Of a stretch of 20,274 nucleotides of DNA, positions 1-7,732 are shown piece after piece; positions within the stretch are counted from its first letter, which is position 1; each line of letters opens with the position of its first letter. This DNA comes from Thermoplasmata archaeon (lineage in GTDB: Archaea; Thermoplasmatota; Thermoplasmata; Thermoplasmatales; Thermoplasmataceae). Made by a program: the position numbers and the translations under genes. The notes below the pieces were generated by a model. It was not told where the DNA came from, did not search any database, and saw only the letters and a program-made list of their open reading frames with translations. The DNA lies in the NCBI GenBank assembly GCA_021797385.1, contig JAJZZW010000012.1, positions 1 through 20,274 of the forward strand. Direction: 5' to 3'.

Positions 1-656
1 ATTTCGTACCGAAGGCAGCAGGTTCTGCAATGGTAGAAATAGGAAAGACAAAGGTTGTAGCCGGTATAAAGGTTGAAGAGGGAGATCCATTCGAGGATTC
101 TCCCGATAGCGGAGTCATGGCACTCAATATAGAGTTGCTCCCCATGGCATTCCCCACATTTGAATCAGGTCCACCCAGCGAACAGGCTATAGAGTATTCC
201 AGAGTGGTTGACAGGGGAATCAGGGAAAGCAAGATGGTTGATACATCAAAACTCGTGATAGAATCCGGAAAACGTGTATGGATGATCTTTGTAGATATAG
301 ATGTCCTGAACTATGATGGAAATATAATAGATGCAGCAACACTGGCAGCTGTCACCGCTTTGAAAAACACAGTTGTCCCAGCATCGAAAATAGGGCAGAA
401 GGATTATGCACTTCCAATCAATGCAACACCTGTCTCTATTACCATGGCAAAGATAGGGGATGAACTGGTATGCGATCCTGATCTGGAAGAAGAACAGGTT
501 TCAAATGGAAGAATAACCGTTACCATTTCGGAGGATCATAATATACATGCGATGCAAAAGGGAGATATAGGAGAATTTTCCCTGGATGAAATAAGGAAAG
601 CTATAAAAACATCAAGTAATATAGGTAACAAGTTAAGGGAGACATATTTAAGGTGA
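1..656 (+). CDS. rrp42: Exosome complex protein Rrp42 (5'-truncated by the window)
   Basis: Non-catalytic RNase PH-fold subunit of the archaeal exosome. It alternates with catalytic Rrp41 in the hexameric ring that degrades or tails RNA 3' ends in the cytoplasm. The frame is open from base 3 upstream of the first ATG (30), and the upstream codons read FVPKAAGSA, matching the family's N-terminal strand before 'VEIGKTKVV'. The true start therefore lies outside the window and roughly 30-45 residues are missing. Family landmarks visible are the [17 protein letters not shown] stretch, '[11 protein letters not shown]', '[21 protein letters not shown]' in part, and a C-terminal '[13 protein letters not shown]' segment. 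The stop at 654-656 lies 4 nt before rpl37ae, the neighbour found with exosome genes in many euryarchaea. Identification is firm. Only the N-terminus cannot be judged. Confidence 0.96.
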   Translation, partial: FVPKAAGSAMVEIGKTKVVAGIKVEEGDPFEDSPDSGVMALNIELLPMAFPTFESGPPSEQAIEYSRVVDRGIRESKMVDTSKLVIESGKRVWMIFVDIDVLNYDGNIIDAATLAAVTALKNTVVPASKIGQKDYALPINATPVSITMAKIGDELVCDPDLEEEQVSNGRITVTISEDHNIHAMQKGDIGEFSLDEIRKAIKTSSNIGNKLRETYLR

Positions 657-660
657 ATAT

Positions 661-918
661 ATGACAAAACACACAGTAAAAGTAGGGGCATCCGGGCGTT
701 TTGGTCCCCGGTACGGTGTTACGGTAAGAAAGGCATGGAATAAGGTATACACGCAGAAAACAAGTTTCTACATATGCCCATCATGCAAGCAGAAAAAGGT
801 AAAGAGAATTGCCAACGGAATATGGGAATGCAGGCACTGCAGCTATAAATTTGCAGGCGGATCCTATACTCCTGAATACAGCAGCGAGACTGTAAAGGAG
901 ATAAACAACCATGTATAA
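661..918 (+). CDS. rpl37ae: Large ribosomal subunit protein eL43 (L37Ae)
   Basis: An 85-residue zinc-ribbon protein of the 50S subunit. The N-terminal half is basic ('[15 protein letters not shown]'), typical of rRNA contact. A four-cysteine zinc site follows at C39, C42, C57 and C60 (C-x2-C, 14 residues, C-x2-C), and the family signature 'FAGGSYTP' comes after it. Length is normal for the archaeal protein. The ATG is 4 nt after the rrp42 stop, and an AGGTGA-like ribosome-binding sequence overlaps that stop. The last 8 nt overlap the start of rpoP, so the two are probably translationally coupled. High confidence. Confidence 0.97.
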   Translation: MTKHTVKVGASGRFGPRYGVTVRKAWNKVYTQKTSFYICPSCKQKKVKRIANGIWECRHCSYKFAGGSYTPEYSSETVKEINNHV

Positions 919-1042
919 ATGTATCAGATGTGGCAGACAGCTTGAAAAATCATTCGGGACCACAGATATTGAATGTGAATGTGGTTCAAGGGTGTTTATC
1001 AAGGAAAGGCCAAGCATTGAAAAAGTTGTAAAGGCCAGATAA
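911..1042 (+). CDS. rpoP: DNA-directed RNA polymerase subunit P (Rpo12/Rpb12)
   Basis: A 43-residue protein, the smallest archaeal RNA polymerase subunit, bridging the Rpo3/Rpo10/Rpo2 assembly platform. It starts [10 protein letters not shown] and ends with the family motif '[20 protein letters not shown]', equivalent to CGxRILxKxRP of Rpb12. The frame begins inside the 3' end of rpl37ae (8-nt overlap) and ends 12 nt before pus10. The oddity is the zinc site: C4-x2-C7 pairs with C22-x-C24 rather than the usual C-x2-C, a one-residue deletion in the second knuckle. Position between eL43 and Pus10 fits the conserved euryarchaeal order and supports the call despite the short length. Confidence 0.9.
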   Translation: MYKCIRCGRQLEKSFGTTDIECECGSRVFIKERPSIEKVVKAR

Positions 1043-1054
1043 TTTTTTATTTTT

Positions 1055-2197
1055 ATGAATAGCATTCAGGATTTATTCTCTCATAACCTCTGTATAAGAT
1101 GTACAGGCAGAATTTTTGCATCGGTGGATACAGGGCTTACAGACTATGAAAGAGGGCTGAAGCTCGCATTTACCTACAAAGCATTTTTCGGCCATGTTGA
1201 GATACCGGAAAGCTGTTATATCTGCAAGGGAATTTTCAAAAATCTGGGTATGTACCTGAACATGGCGGTAGATGCCATTAGCAGCATGGAATATGATACA
1301 TTCTTGATAGGATCCAAATTCGATCCTGACATACTTCTTGAGGAACAGAAAATACAGAATAAATACGGAAATAAGGGAGAGAGCATAAAAAAGGAATTCA
1401 ACCGTGAATTCGGCAAGTACTTTTCGGAACATACAGGAAAGGAATTCTCAAAAAATCCTGATATACTCATCGAGATCAATACAATATATGACAGTGTCAA
1501 TCTAATAGTCAGGCCACTTTACATCTACGGAACATATACGAAAAAACGCAGGGACATTCCACAGACGAGGTGGATAAATGGCACAGGAGATTCTATAGAA
1601 TCCCTGATAGGGGAAGTACTCCTGAAATACTCTGCAGGAAAAAATTATAAACTCCACGGTTCTGGAAGGGAGGATGTGGATGTTATGATGCTCGGCAATG
1701 GACGTGAATTTGTGATAGAGATTGATGAACCTGTATACAGGAATATAAATTTAAATGAATTCATGGATGAGGTCAACGGTTCTGGTTCAGGAATATTAAT
1801 TTCCGATCTTGAATTTTCAGACAAGGACAAAATCAGGGAAATAAAGGAGGCAGCATACGATAAGGTATATATGGCGACATTGGAATCAGATGAGGAAATA
1901 TCCCGGGAAAAATTGGAAAGCACGGCCATGGCATTCAAAAATCTGGTAATTTCACAGAGAACTCCTGTACGTGTTATAGGAAACCGTGCGGACCTTATAC
2001 GAAAAAAAGAAATAAAATATATAAATATAGAAGATATACATGATAAGGAAGCCACAATAAAAATTTGCTCCCAGTCGGGAACATACATTAAGGAGCTTAT
2101 CAATGGGGATAATGGCAGAACAGTACCGAGCATGTCTTCCATGTATGGTAGAGAATTAAGGGTAAAAAGCCTTGATGTAATAAAAATAATGAGGTGA
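1055..2197 (+). CDS. pus10: tRNA pseudouridine synthase Pus10 (tRNA psi54/psi55)
   Basis: Archaeal Pus10 isomerises U54 and U55 in the T-loop of tRNAs. The 380 residues contain an N-terminal Cys-containing region with C-x2-C pairs (CIRC near residue 13 and CYIC near residue 55) that can form the zinc/THUMP-associated domain. A pseudouridine synthase domain follows: 'GSGREDVDVMMLGNGREFVIEI' in part carries the catalytic Asp of the GREDxDVxxLG motif, and 'QSGTYIKELINGDNGRT' matches the family's C-terminal YIKExxxGDxGRT motif. Length is slightly below the common 390-420. It lies 12 nt after rpoP and 6 nt before rpl21e, inside the same operon. Identification is strong from motifs and context. Confidence 0.95.
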   Translation: MNSIQDLFSHNLCIRCTGRIFASVDTGLTDYERGLKLAFTYKAFFGHVEIPESCYICKGIFKNLGMYLNMAVDAISSMEYDTFLIGSKFDPDILLEEQKIQNKYGNKGESIKKEFNREFGKYFSEHTGKEFSKNPDILIEINTIYDSVNLIVRPLYIYGTYTKKRRDIPQTRWINGTGDSIESLIGEVLLKYSAGKNYKLHGSGREDVDVMMLGNGREFVIEIDEPVYRNINLNEFMDEVNGSGSGILISDLEFSDKDKIREIKEAAYDKVYMATLESDEEISREKLESTAMAFKNLVISQRTPVRVIGNRADLIRKKEIKYINIEDIHDKEATIKICSQSGTYIKELINGDNGRTVPSMSSMYGRELRVKSLDVIKIMR

Positions 2198-2203
2198 ATA
2201 AAC

Positions 2204-2500
2204 ATGACAAGAATGTCCAATGGAACCAGATCAGGTTCAAGAAGCAAGTTAACTAAAAAGATAAAACAGCGTGGAATGCCAAAGGTAAACGACCTTTTAA
2301 AGAAATTCGAAGTAGGTGAAACTGTAGCAGTTGTAATAGATCCCGCAATACAGAATGGAATGCCTTTCCACAACTTCCAGGGGAGAACAGGAAAAATAAC
2401 CGGTATGCAGGGTAGTTGCTATGTTTTAAAAATCAAAATAGGCAACACCGAGAGAAAGATAATATCTGCGCCTGTTCACCTCAAGAGGTTGACCCAATGA
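2204..2500 (+). CDS. rpl21e: Large ribosomal subunit protein eL21 (L21e)
   Basis: A 98-residue basic 50S protein. The N-terminus is rich in Arg, Lys, Ser and Gly ('NGTRSGSRSKLTKK'). An SH3-like barrel follows, with 'FEVGETVAVVIDPAIQNGMPFHNFQGRTGKI', shown here in parts, which is the eL21 signature (GxxVxIxxDPSxxxGMPHxRFxGRTG). The original His of GMPH is Phe here. The start follows a GAGGTGAA ribosome-binding sequence over the pus10 stop. Its TGA stop shares the ATGA overlap with rpoF, so coupled translation is likely. Confidence 0.97.
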   Translation: MTRMSNGTRSGSRSKLTKKIKQRGMPKVNDLLKKFEVGETVAVVIDPAIQNGMPFHNFQGRTGKITGMQGSCYVLKIKIGNTERKIISAPVHLKRLTQ

Positions 2501-2805
2501 AAATAACCTATAAAACCAACAGCGAAGTATACGATTTACTGGTGAACATGGAAGATCGAACTCCCAGTGAAAATGCCACTCTGGCATACGTAGAAAAATT
2601 TTTAAAATACGATAGAGATGTGGATATACCTAAACTTTACAGTGATATAGGCAAAATTCATAAATTTTCTAAAGACGTGATAACAAAAATAATTGACATA
2701 AAACCTTCCACCCCTGAAGAGCTCATAGCCATACTGAATTCCTATAATATAAACGTTGATAACAAAGTTTTAGATAGTATAATAGATATACTCAAGGGTT
2801 TGTAA
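2497..2805 (+). CDS. rpoF: DNA-directed RNA polymerase subunit F (Rpo4/Rpb4)
   Basis: A 102-residue protein forming the RNA polymerase stalk with Rpo7 (subunit E), which acts in open-complex formation and nascent RNA binding. The sequence starts MKITYKTNSEVYDLL, followed by an HRDC-like helical domain with 'PEELIAILNSYNINVD', matching the archaeal RpoF C-terminal 'tpeElraIl' motif. I placed the start at 2497 because this ATG overlaps the rpl21e stop as ATGA. The frame stays open upstream to 2416, but that stretch lies in rpl21e and has no homology. The gene after it begins directly at the next base. Confidence 0.92.
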   Translation: MKITYKTNSEVYDLLVNMEDRTPSENATLAYVEKFLKYDRDVDIPKLYSDIGKIHKFSKDVITKIIDIKPSTPEELIAILNSYNINVDNKVLDSIIDILKGL

Positions 2806-3354
2806 ATGGAAGAATACGCGTATATAATCGATTATCTGCCACAGGGTAGGGCGGAAGACAAAAATTTCAGGAAATCGCCACTTATTATAGCAATAGGGGA
2901 AAACGAATTCAAACTTCTGGAGATCATACCGAAACCTGATGCCGTAATCACGGTGGGTGACAGAATATATATAGGAAAATCGCCGGAAAAAAGAGACAAG
3001 GTCATTTCAATAAAAAGAAGAATAACGTTTAAAGAACTTACCAGCGCTGCCGTCAGTGAATTACCATATGCAATAGAAAATATAATAGACGCCAACCCCA
3101 AAAGGTTTATCGATTTTTTCAATAATGCCGAGGCAGTCAATACAAGGATGCATACACTTGAGCTTCTTCCGGGACTGGGAAATAAAAGCATGTGGTCCAT
3201 TCTGGATGAAAGGAAAAACGGCCCATTTACCTCCTTTGATGACATAATGGAACGGGTAAAAAGTGTTCATAACCCGAAAAAAATGCTTGTTAACAGGATT
3301 ATGGACGAACTGCAGAACAGGTACGAAAAATATAAACTATTTGTTGCCAAATGA
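2806..3354 (+). CDS. DUF655 family RNA-binding-like protein (OB fold + helix-hairpin-helix)
   Basis: A 182-residue protein of the archaeal DUF655 family, which sits almost invariably between rpoF and ksgA. The N-terminal half (about 1-75) looks like an S1/OB-type beta barrel ('YAYIIDYLPQG', 'VGDRIYIGK'). The C-terminal half carries a helix-hairpin-helix signature 'LELLPGLGNKSMWSILDER' (about 118-136) followed by 'FTSFDDIMERV'. That arrangement suggests nucleic-acid binding, and the operon position suggests a role in rRNA or ribosome maturation, but no activity can be read from the sequence. Its ATG directly follows the rpoF stop (no gap) and its 3' end overlaps ksgA by 4 nt. Confidence 0.9.
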   Translation: MEEYAYIIDYLPQGRAEDKNFRKSPLIIAIGENEFKLLEIIPKPDAVITVGDRIYIGKSPEKRDKVISIKRRITFKELTSAAVSELPYAIENIIDANPKRFIDFFNNAEAVNTRMHTLELLPGLGNKSMWSILDERKNGPFTSFDDIMERVKSVHNPKKMLVNRIMDELQNRYEKYKLFVAK

Positions 3355-4070
3355 ACGGGAATTTTCCAAAAAAATTCGGGCAGGTATTTTTACGTGATAA
3401 GAACATTGCCGCCAAGGAAGTCAGGGCGCTCTCCATCGCGGACGGAGATCAAATTCTGGAGATCGGGCCCGGAGATGGCATACTAACCGACATCCTCCTG
3501 TCATATCCTGTCAAATTAACGGCAGTTGAGCCGGATCACAGGTTCTATGAAGCCCTTAAAATAAGACATTCTGAATTAATCAATAGCGGAAAGTTCACAA
3601 TCAACAAGGAAAGCTTCCTTGACATTCCACCGGCAAGATATAATCATATAATAGGAAATATTCCGTATAATATTTCATCACAAATCCTTTTTCATTTACT
3701 TGATTTTGATTTTGACTCAGCAATAATGATGGTTCAGAAGGAATTCGCATTGAGGCTTATTGCAAAGCCTGGTACTAAAGATTATTCCCGATTAACGGTG
3801 AATGCCGGTATAAGATCAGACATAAAGATAATTTCCAGTGTTAACAGGCAGGTATTTTCTCCTGTGCCAGCTGTGGATTCTTCAATAATAGAAATCAGGA
3901 AAAAAACATGTGAAGTGGACATAAAAAAATTTGATGCATTTTTAATAAAAATATTTACAATGAGAAGAAAAAAATTATCAACAACACTGAGTTACAACGG
4001 GCCTTTATCTGAAAAGAGGCCCGGAGATCTCACCATTGATGAATTGCTTATGGTTTACTCCCGGATATAG
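3351..4070 (+). CDS. rsmA: 16S rRNA (adenine1518/1519-N6)-dimethyltransferase RsmA/KsgA/Dim1
   Basis: SAM-dependent enzyme that dimethylates the two adjacent adenines in the 16S helix 45 loop late in small-subunit assembly. Visible motifs are 'KKFGQVFLRD' at the N-terminus, motif I 'ILEIGPGDGILT' (about 37-48), the acidic 'AVEPD' of motif II, and the catalytic NIPYNISS motif IV near residues 102-109. Late in the domain come 'VFSPVPAVDSSII' and the C-terminal 'RRKKLSTTL...KRPGDLTIDELL'. At 239 residues it is shorter than bacterial KsgA (about 270), with a compact C-terminal domain but no missing catalytic motif. It overlaps DUF655 by 4 nt (ATGA) and ends 23 nt inside the convergent stomatin-like gene. 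Confidence 0.97.
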   Translation: MNGNFPKKFGQVFLRDKNIAAKEVRALSIADGDQILEIGPGDGILTDILLSYPVKLTAVEPDHRFYEALKIRHSELINSGKFTINKESFLDIPPARYNHIIGNIPYNISSQILFHLLDFDFDSAIMMVQKEFALRLIAKPGTKDYSRLTVNAGIRSDIKIISSVNRQVFSPVPAVDSSIIEIRKKTCEVDIKKFDAFLIKIFTMRRKKLSTTLSYNGPLSEKRPGDLTIDELLMVYSRI

Positions 4071-4893
4071 TGCTGTTGCCAACATTTCCGGTACTCTTGC
4101 TCAGTATATTGTTCAGTGCTGTTGCAGTGAAGAACTGTGAAGTATCTCCTACTGTAGGTACGTTCTGCGGTATCATTATAAGAGATCCCTTCCCTTCCAG
4201 TCCAATCTGGTAAACTATATCCATCCATCTCAGCTGGAAAGCTGTGGGATTGTTTGCATACTGTTTGGCTGCATCCACCATTTTACCGGCTGCCTCAACC
4301 TCTGCAAGTGCAAGTGTAACCCTGGATCTTCTCTCCCTCTCTGCAGCTGCCTGTCTTGACATTGCATCCTGGAGTGTCTGTGGAACAAGTACATCCCTGA
4401 TTTCCACGGATGAAACCTTTACTCCCCAGTGCTCTGTTTTCTCATCAATTATCTGTCTTGCTGATTCTCCGATTTTTTCCCTTTCTGAAAGGATTTCATC
4501 GAAAGATGATTTTCCAAGCACCTCCCTCAACGTTGTCTGTGCTGCAAGCTGTGTTGCCGCTGCATAATTTTCGACATTAAGCACTGCCTTGTCCGGATCT
4601 ATTATCTGGAAATACATAACTGCATCAACATTTACTGGAACGTTATCCTGTGTGAATGTCGACTCTGTCTTGAATGCCACTGCCTGTATCCTGGTTGAAA
4701 GCACCACTGTAATTTTGCTTATAATGGGTGTCACGTAAACAAGCCCGGGGCCCTTCAATCCAGTATATCTCCCCAGAGTCAAAACCGGGGCTCTCTGCCA
4801 TTCTTTTAAAATATGTATTCCAGAGAGTATAACTGCAACAATTATTACCAGAACAAGAATTAGTATTACTTCTCCTACATCTATAGCTACCAT
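4048..4893 (-). CDS. Stomatin/prohibitin-like SPFH-domain membrane protein (slipin)
   Basis: A 281-residue SPFH (band 7) protein that probably forms membrane-anchored oligomers organising lipid or protein domains. One N-terminal hydrophobic segment (about residues 7-26) anchors it. The SPFH domain follows with 'RYTGLKGPGLVYVTP', 'TQDNVPVNVDAVMYFQIIDPDKAVLNVENY' in part, 'AAQTTLREVLGKSSFDEILSER' and 'VSSVEIRDVLVPQTLQDAMSRQAAAERERR' in part. A helical region rich in Ala and Glu and a polar tail end the protein. Slipins are often paired with an NfeD gene, and none is present here. The 3' end overlaps rsmA tail to tail by 23 nt. The start is supported by a TATA box about 25 nt upstream. Confidence 0.94.
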   Translation of the reverse strand: MVAIDVGEVILILVLVIIVAVILSGIHILKEWQRAPVLTLGRYTGLKGPGLVYVTPIISKITVVLSTRIQAVAFKTESTFTQDNVPVNVDAVMYFQIIDPDKAVLNVENYAAATQLAAQTTLREVLGKSSFDEILSEREKIGESARQIIDEKTEHWGVKVSSVEIRDVLVPQTLQDAMSRQAAAERERRSRVTLALAEVEAAGKMVDAAKQYANNPTAFQLRWMDIVYQIGLEGKGSLIMIPQNVPTVGDTSQFFTATALNNILSKSTGNVGNSTISGSKP

Positions 4894-4913
4894 ACTATAA
4901 CAATGAGAAGTTC

Positions 4914-4923
4914 TATTTAAATA
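4914..4923 (-). promoter_or_regulatory. TATA box of the slipin gene
   Basis: On the minus strand the sequence ATATTTAAAT is centred about 25 nt upstream of the slipin ATG (4891-4893). That spacing puts the transcription start at or next to the start codon (leaderless mRNA). Confidence 0.6.
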
Positions 4924-5007
4924 TTATTAATAAACTTTTTAAATCAAAGGACCTTCTTCATATGAAAAATAGTATGAAATCGTTAATCAACGAATTATCT
5001 AACGTGA

Positions 5008-5020
5008 ATTTTTATATATT
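5008..5020 (+). promoter_or_regulatory. TATA box of the mvaS operon
   Basis: ATTTTTATATATT is centred about 24 nt upstream of the ATG at 5039, the spacing expected for a leaderless archaeal transcript. It shares the 145-nt intergenic region with the divergent slipin promoter. Confidence 0.65.
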
Positions 5021-5038
5021 TGCTAATACTATCCACTT

Positions 5039-6094
5039 ATGTCTGGAATAGTTAGTTACGGTTCATATGTTCCTGTATACAGAATTAAACCTGAAGAAAT
5101 TGCCAGGATATGGGGCGATGATCCGGAAAAAATGAAAAACAATCTTTTTATACTAAGCAAATCGGTGCCTGCACCGGATGAGGATGTCGCCACAATTTCC
5201 GTGGAAGCAGCAAGAAACGCCCTGAAACGAAAAAAAATAAATCCGCAGGACATTGGTGCTATTTATGTGGGTTCAGAATCACATCCATATGCGGTAAAGC
5301 CCACTGCAACGGTTGTTGCTGCTGCAATAGGAATGCCACTGGAATACTTTGCTGCCGATTATGAGTTTGCGTGCAAGGCCGGTACCGCCGGAATGCAGAA
5401 TGTCAAGGCAATGGTTGATTCCAATTATATAAAATATGGCTTTGCCATAGGATCAGATACATCACAGGGTGCCCCTGGAGATGCACTGGAATACAGTGCA
5501 TCAGCAGGTGGCACAGCCATGCTTATCGGCAAGGAAGATGTTATTGCAGAAATCAATGATACATTATCGGTGTCCACAGATACACCCGACTTCTGGAGAA
5601 GAGAGGGGGAACCATATCCAAGGCATGGAGAAAGATTTACCGGGGAACCTGGATATTTCAAGCATGTTGTTGCCGCATCAAAGGCCATGATGTCAAGAAT
5701 GGGAACAAAAAGCAGCGATTATGATTACGTGGTCTTCCATCAACCAAATGGAAAATTCCCCACGAGGGTTGCAAAAATGCTTAGTTTTACAGAGGAACAG
5801 TATAAAACAGGTTTACTTACTCCCTATATAGGAAATACATATTCCGGGTCAACAATGACCGGTCTTTCGGCCATACTTGATGAGGCAAAGCCCGGAGATA
5901 GAATACTGGCAGTCTCTTTCGGTTCAGGAGCAGGTTCAGACGCCTTCGATATAACCGTAACGGACAATATGAAAACCTATAAGCGCGAAAATGCGCCGGG
6001 TGTAAGAAAAATGATAGAGAATGTTACATTTATCGATTATGCAATTTACACAAAGTTCAGAAAAATAATTGTTATGGGTGAAAGTCTTGAGTAA
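5039..6094 (+). CDS. mvaS: Hydroxymethylglutaryl-CoA synthase, archaeal type
   Basis: Condenses acetyl-CoA with acetoacetyl-CoA to HMG-CoA, the second step of the mevalonate pathway that feeds archaeal isoprenoid lipids. The 351-residue protein has the archaeal N-terminus '[15 protein letters not shown]'. The three catalytic positions are visible: Glu80 in GSESHP, Cys112 in [13 protein letters not shown] and His234 in FHQPNGKFP. Both thiolase-fold halves are complete ('[13 protein letters not shown]' near the end). It is the first gene of a three-gene operon with a thiolase and a DUF35 protein, the arrangement known in archaea to form a channelling complex through a shared CoA site. The stop lies 8 nt inside the thiolase gene if that starts at TTG 6087. 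Confidence 0.97.
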   Translation: MSGIVSYGSYVPVYRIKPEEIARIWGDDPEKMKNNLFILSKSVPAPDEDVATISVEAARNALKRKKINPQDIGAIYVGSESHPYAVKPTATVVAAAIGMPLEYFAADYEFACKAGTAGMQNVKAMVDSNYIKYGFAIGSDTSQGAPGDALEYSASAGGTAMLIGKEDVIAEINDTLSVSTDTPDFWRREGEPYPRHGERFTGEPGYFKHVVAASKAMMSRMGTKSSDYDYVVFHQPNGKFPTRVAKMLSFTEEQYKTGLLTPYIGNTYSGSTMTGLSAILDEAKPGDRILAVSFGSGAGSDAFDITVTDNMKTYKRENAPGVRKMIENVTFIDYAIYTKFRKIIVMGESLE

Positions 6095-7250
6095 TGAAGT
6101 ATATATTATCGGAGCTGGAGAAACAAAATTCGGGGAGTTATGGGACAAATCCCTGAGAAACCTTGCCGTTGAAGCAGGATTGAAAGCAATAGAAAATGCA
6201 GGCATATACTCAAAGGATGTGGATGCCATTTATGGTGCCAATTCGCTGGCAGGAATCATAAACAAACAGGAAAACATAGGCGCATTGATAGCCGATTTTT
6301 CCGGTCTTTCAGCAGATGGCATACCATCATTGAGGGTTGAATCCTCAACCGCATCAGGAGCAGCTGCCCTGAGGGATGCATACCTTTCAATAAAATCTGA
6401 AGAGTATGATGTGGTGGTAGTCGGTGGAGTCGAAAAAATGACGGATATCCACGGCAGCGATATATTAGAAAAATCATCCTCAATACTGGATCGTGAATGG
6501 GAAGCATTTTTCGGTGCCACACCGGCTGCAATGGCAGCGCTGATCGCCAGGAAGTATATGCATGATTTCAATGTAGATAAAGAGGCACTGTCAATGTTTT
6601 CAATCAATGATCACCTGAATGGGTCTAAAAATCCCGATGCACAGTTCAGAAACAAAATAACCCTGCAGCAGGCAATGAATGCAACAGCTGTGGCAGATCC
6701 TCTGAATATGATGGATTGCTCTCCGCTCAGCGATGGTGCTGCTGCGGTGGTTCTTGCCTCGGAAAGTTATATGAAGAAAAATAAAAAGGAAGGGGTACAC
6801 ATACTGAGTTCAGCAGTTGCAGAGGATTATCTTTCTGTCGGATCAAGGCAATCAATATACACACTGACTTCAACAAAGCTTGCTGCAGAAAAGGCATTCA
6901 AGAAGGCAGCAATAAAAAGAGACGACATATCATTCATGGAGGTGCATGATTCTTTTTCAATATACGGATTGCTGGAACTTGAAGATCTTGGATTTGCGGA
7001 AAAGGGAAAGGCAAATAAAATGGTATATGACGATATTAAACTGGATGGGCGTTTGCCCGTCAATCCTTCGGGAGGGCTCAAAGCAAAAGGAGACCCATAC
7101 GGGGCAGTAGGAGTCGGGCAGGCTGTAGATGCTTACCGCCAGTTAACGGGAAAGGCCGGAGACAATCAGATCAAGGATGCCAGATATGCATTGTTACATA
7201 ATATGGCCGGAACAGGGGCATCATCAATAATTCATATACTGGGTGAATAA
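6087..7250 (+). CDS. Thiolase-family protein (archaeal acetyl-CoA acetyltransferase-like) with altered catalytic residues
   Basis: A 387-residue SCP2/archaeal-type thiolase fold. By position it should supply acetoacetyl-CoA to the upstream HMG-CoA synthase. Family landmarks are '[12 protein letters not shown]', '[17 protein letters not shown]', '[20 protein letters not shown]', '[11 protein letters not shown]' and '[13 protein letters not shown]'. Two hallmark residues are changed. The nucleophilic Cys (E-x-x-C-A-S-G) is Thr88 in [12 protein letters not shown], and the His of GHPxGA is Asp336 in KGDPYGA. His287 of the HDxF motif remains. No ATG exists in frame at the 5' end. I chose TTG 6087 because GGTGA lies 5 nt upstream; GTG 6078 is the alternative. 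The frame is intact and conserved elsewhere, so this looks like divergence rather than decay. Confidence 0.88.
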   Translation: MSNEVYIIGAGETKFGELWDKSLRNLAVEAGLKAIENAGIYSKDVDAIYGANSLAGIINKQENIGALIADFSGLSADGIPSLRVESSTASGAAALRDAYLSIKSEEYDVVVVGGVEKMTDIHGSDILEKSSSILDREWEAFFGATPAAMAALIARKYMHDFNVDKEALSMFSINDHLNGSKNPDAQFRNKITLQQAMNATAVADPLNMMDCSPLSDGAAAVVLASESYMKKNKKEGVHILSSAVAEDYLSVGSRQSIYTLTSTKLAAEKAFKKAAIKRDDISFMEVHDSFSIYGLLELEDLGFAEKGKANKMVYDDIKLDGRLPVNPSGGLKAKGDPYGAVGVGQAVDAYRQLTGKAGDNQIKDARYALLHNMAGTGASSIIHILGE

Positions 7251-7251
7251 A

Positions 7252-7656
7252 ATGACAGAACTATCAAGGATATGGAGAGAAACAGAATACAGATACAATC
7301 TTATAGGGTATAGATGCAAAAACTGCGGAAATTCATATTTTCCACCGAGGGACATATGCCCGAAATGCCACAGAGAGTCCATAGGAAAGATGGAAAAGGT
7401 AAAATTCAGCGGCAATGGAGAGGTCATGTCATATACCGTTGTACACGATGCACCACCATCTTTTAAGAGACAGGTTCCCTATGTACTGGCACTTATAAAG
7501 CTTTCCGAGGGCCCGGTTATAACAGCCCAGATAGTAGACTCCCCGGAAGAAAACGTTGAAATCGGCACAAAGGTACATATGGTTTTCAGGAAGATCAGGC
7601 AGGACGGGGATAGCGGAATAATAGAATATGGTTATAAGTTCGCAGTGAACCAATAA
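7252..7656 (+). CDS. DUF35 Zn-ribbon/OB-fold protein of the HMG-CoA synthase-thiolase complex
   Basis: A 134-residue protein with a rubredoxin-like zinc ribbon (C22-x2-C25, C36-x2-C39) followed by an OB-fold acyl-CoA-associated domain ('GNGEVMSYTVVHDAPPSF', 'VPYVLALIKLSEGPVITAQI'). In archaea DUF35 proteins bridge thiolase and HMG-CoA synthase and bind the shared CoA arm, which matches its place as third gene here. The ATG at 7252 is 1 nt after the thiolase stop and preceded by GGGTGA. A GTG three codons upstream (7243) is less likely because it falls inside the thiolase end. No catalytic residues are expected. Confidence 0.93.
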   Translation: MTELSRIWRETEYRYNLIGYRCKNCGNSYFPPRDICPKCHRESIGKMEKVKFSGNGEVMSYTVVHDAPPSFKRQVPYVLALIKLSEGPVITAQIVDSPEENVEIGTKVHMVFRKIRQDGDSGIIEYGYKFAVNQ

Positions 7657-7703
7657 CCATAAATATTTATTAATTTCAGATGTTTTTCAAATAAATAAAA
7701 AAC

Positions 7704-7712
7704 ACTTTTAAC
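7704..7712 (+). promoter_or_regulatory. TATA box of the mqnD-like gene
   Basis: ACTTTTAAC is centred about 25 nt upstream of the ATG at 7733. The preceding 50 nt after the DUF35 stop are very AT-rich with T runs and could hold the terminator of the mvaS operon. Confidence 0.55.
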
Positions 7713-7732
7713 CATGTTGTAATTTATATTTT

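Noticed and set aside
1645..2373. 242-residue open frame on the minus strand across pus10 and rpl21e
   Set aside because: It is antisense to two genes with clear conserved motifs, and its translation is low-complexity Ser/Ile/Leu-rich without family features, as expected for a shadow frame in AT-rich DNA.
2416..2496. Upstream extension of rpoF
   Set aside because: The extra 27 residues lie within rpl21e in another frame and do not match RpoF. The ATG at 2497 overlaps the rpl21e stop in the usual ATGA arrangement.
6069..6086. TTG/GTG starts of the thiolase upstream of 6087
   Set aside because: TTG at 6069 has no ribosome-binding sequence. GTG at 6078 is possible but itself forms part of the GGTGA that best serves TTG 6087.
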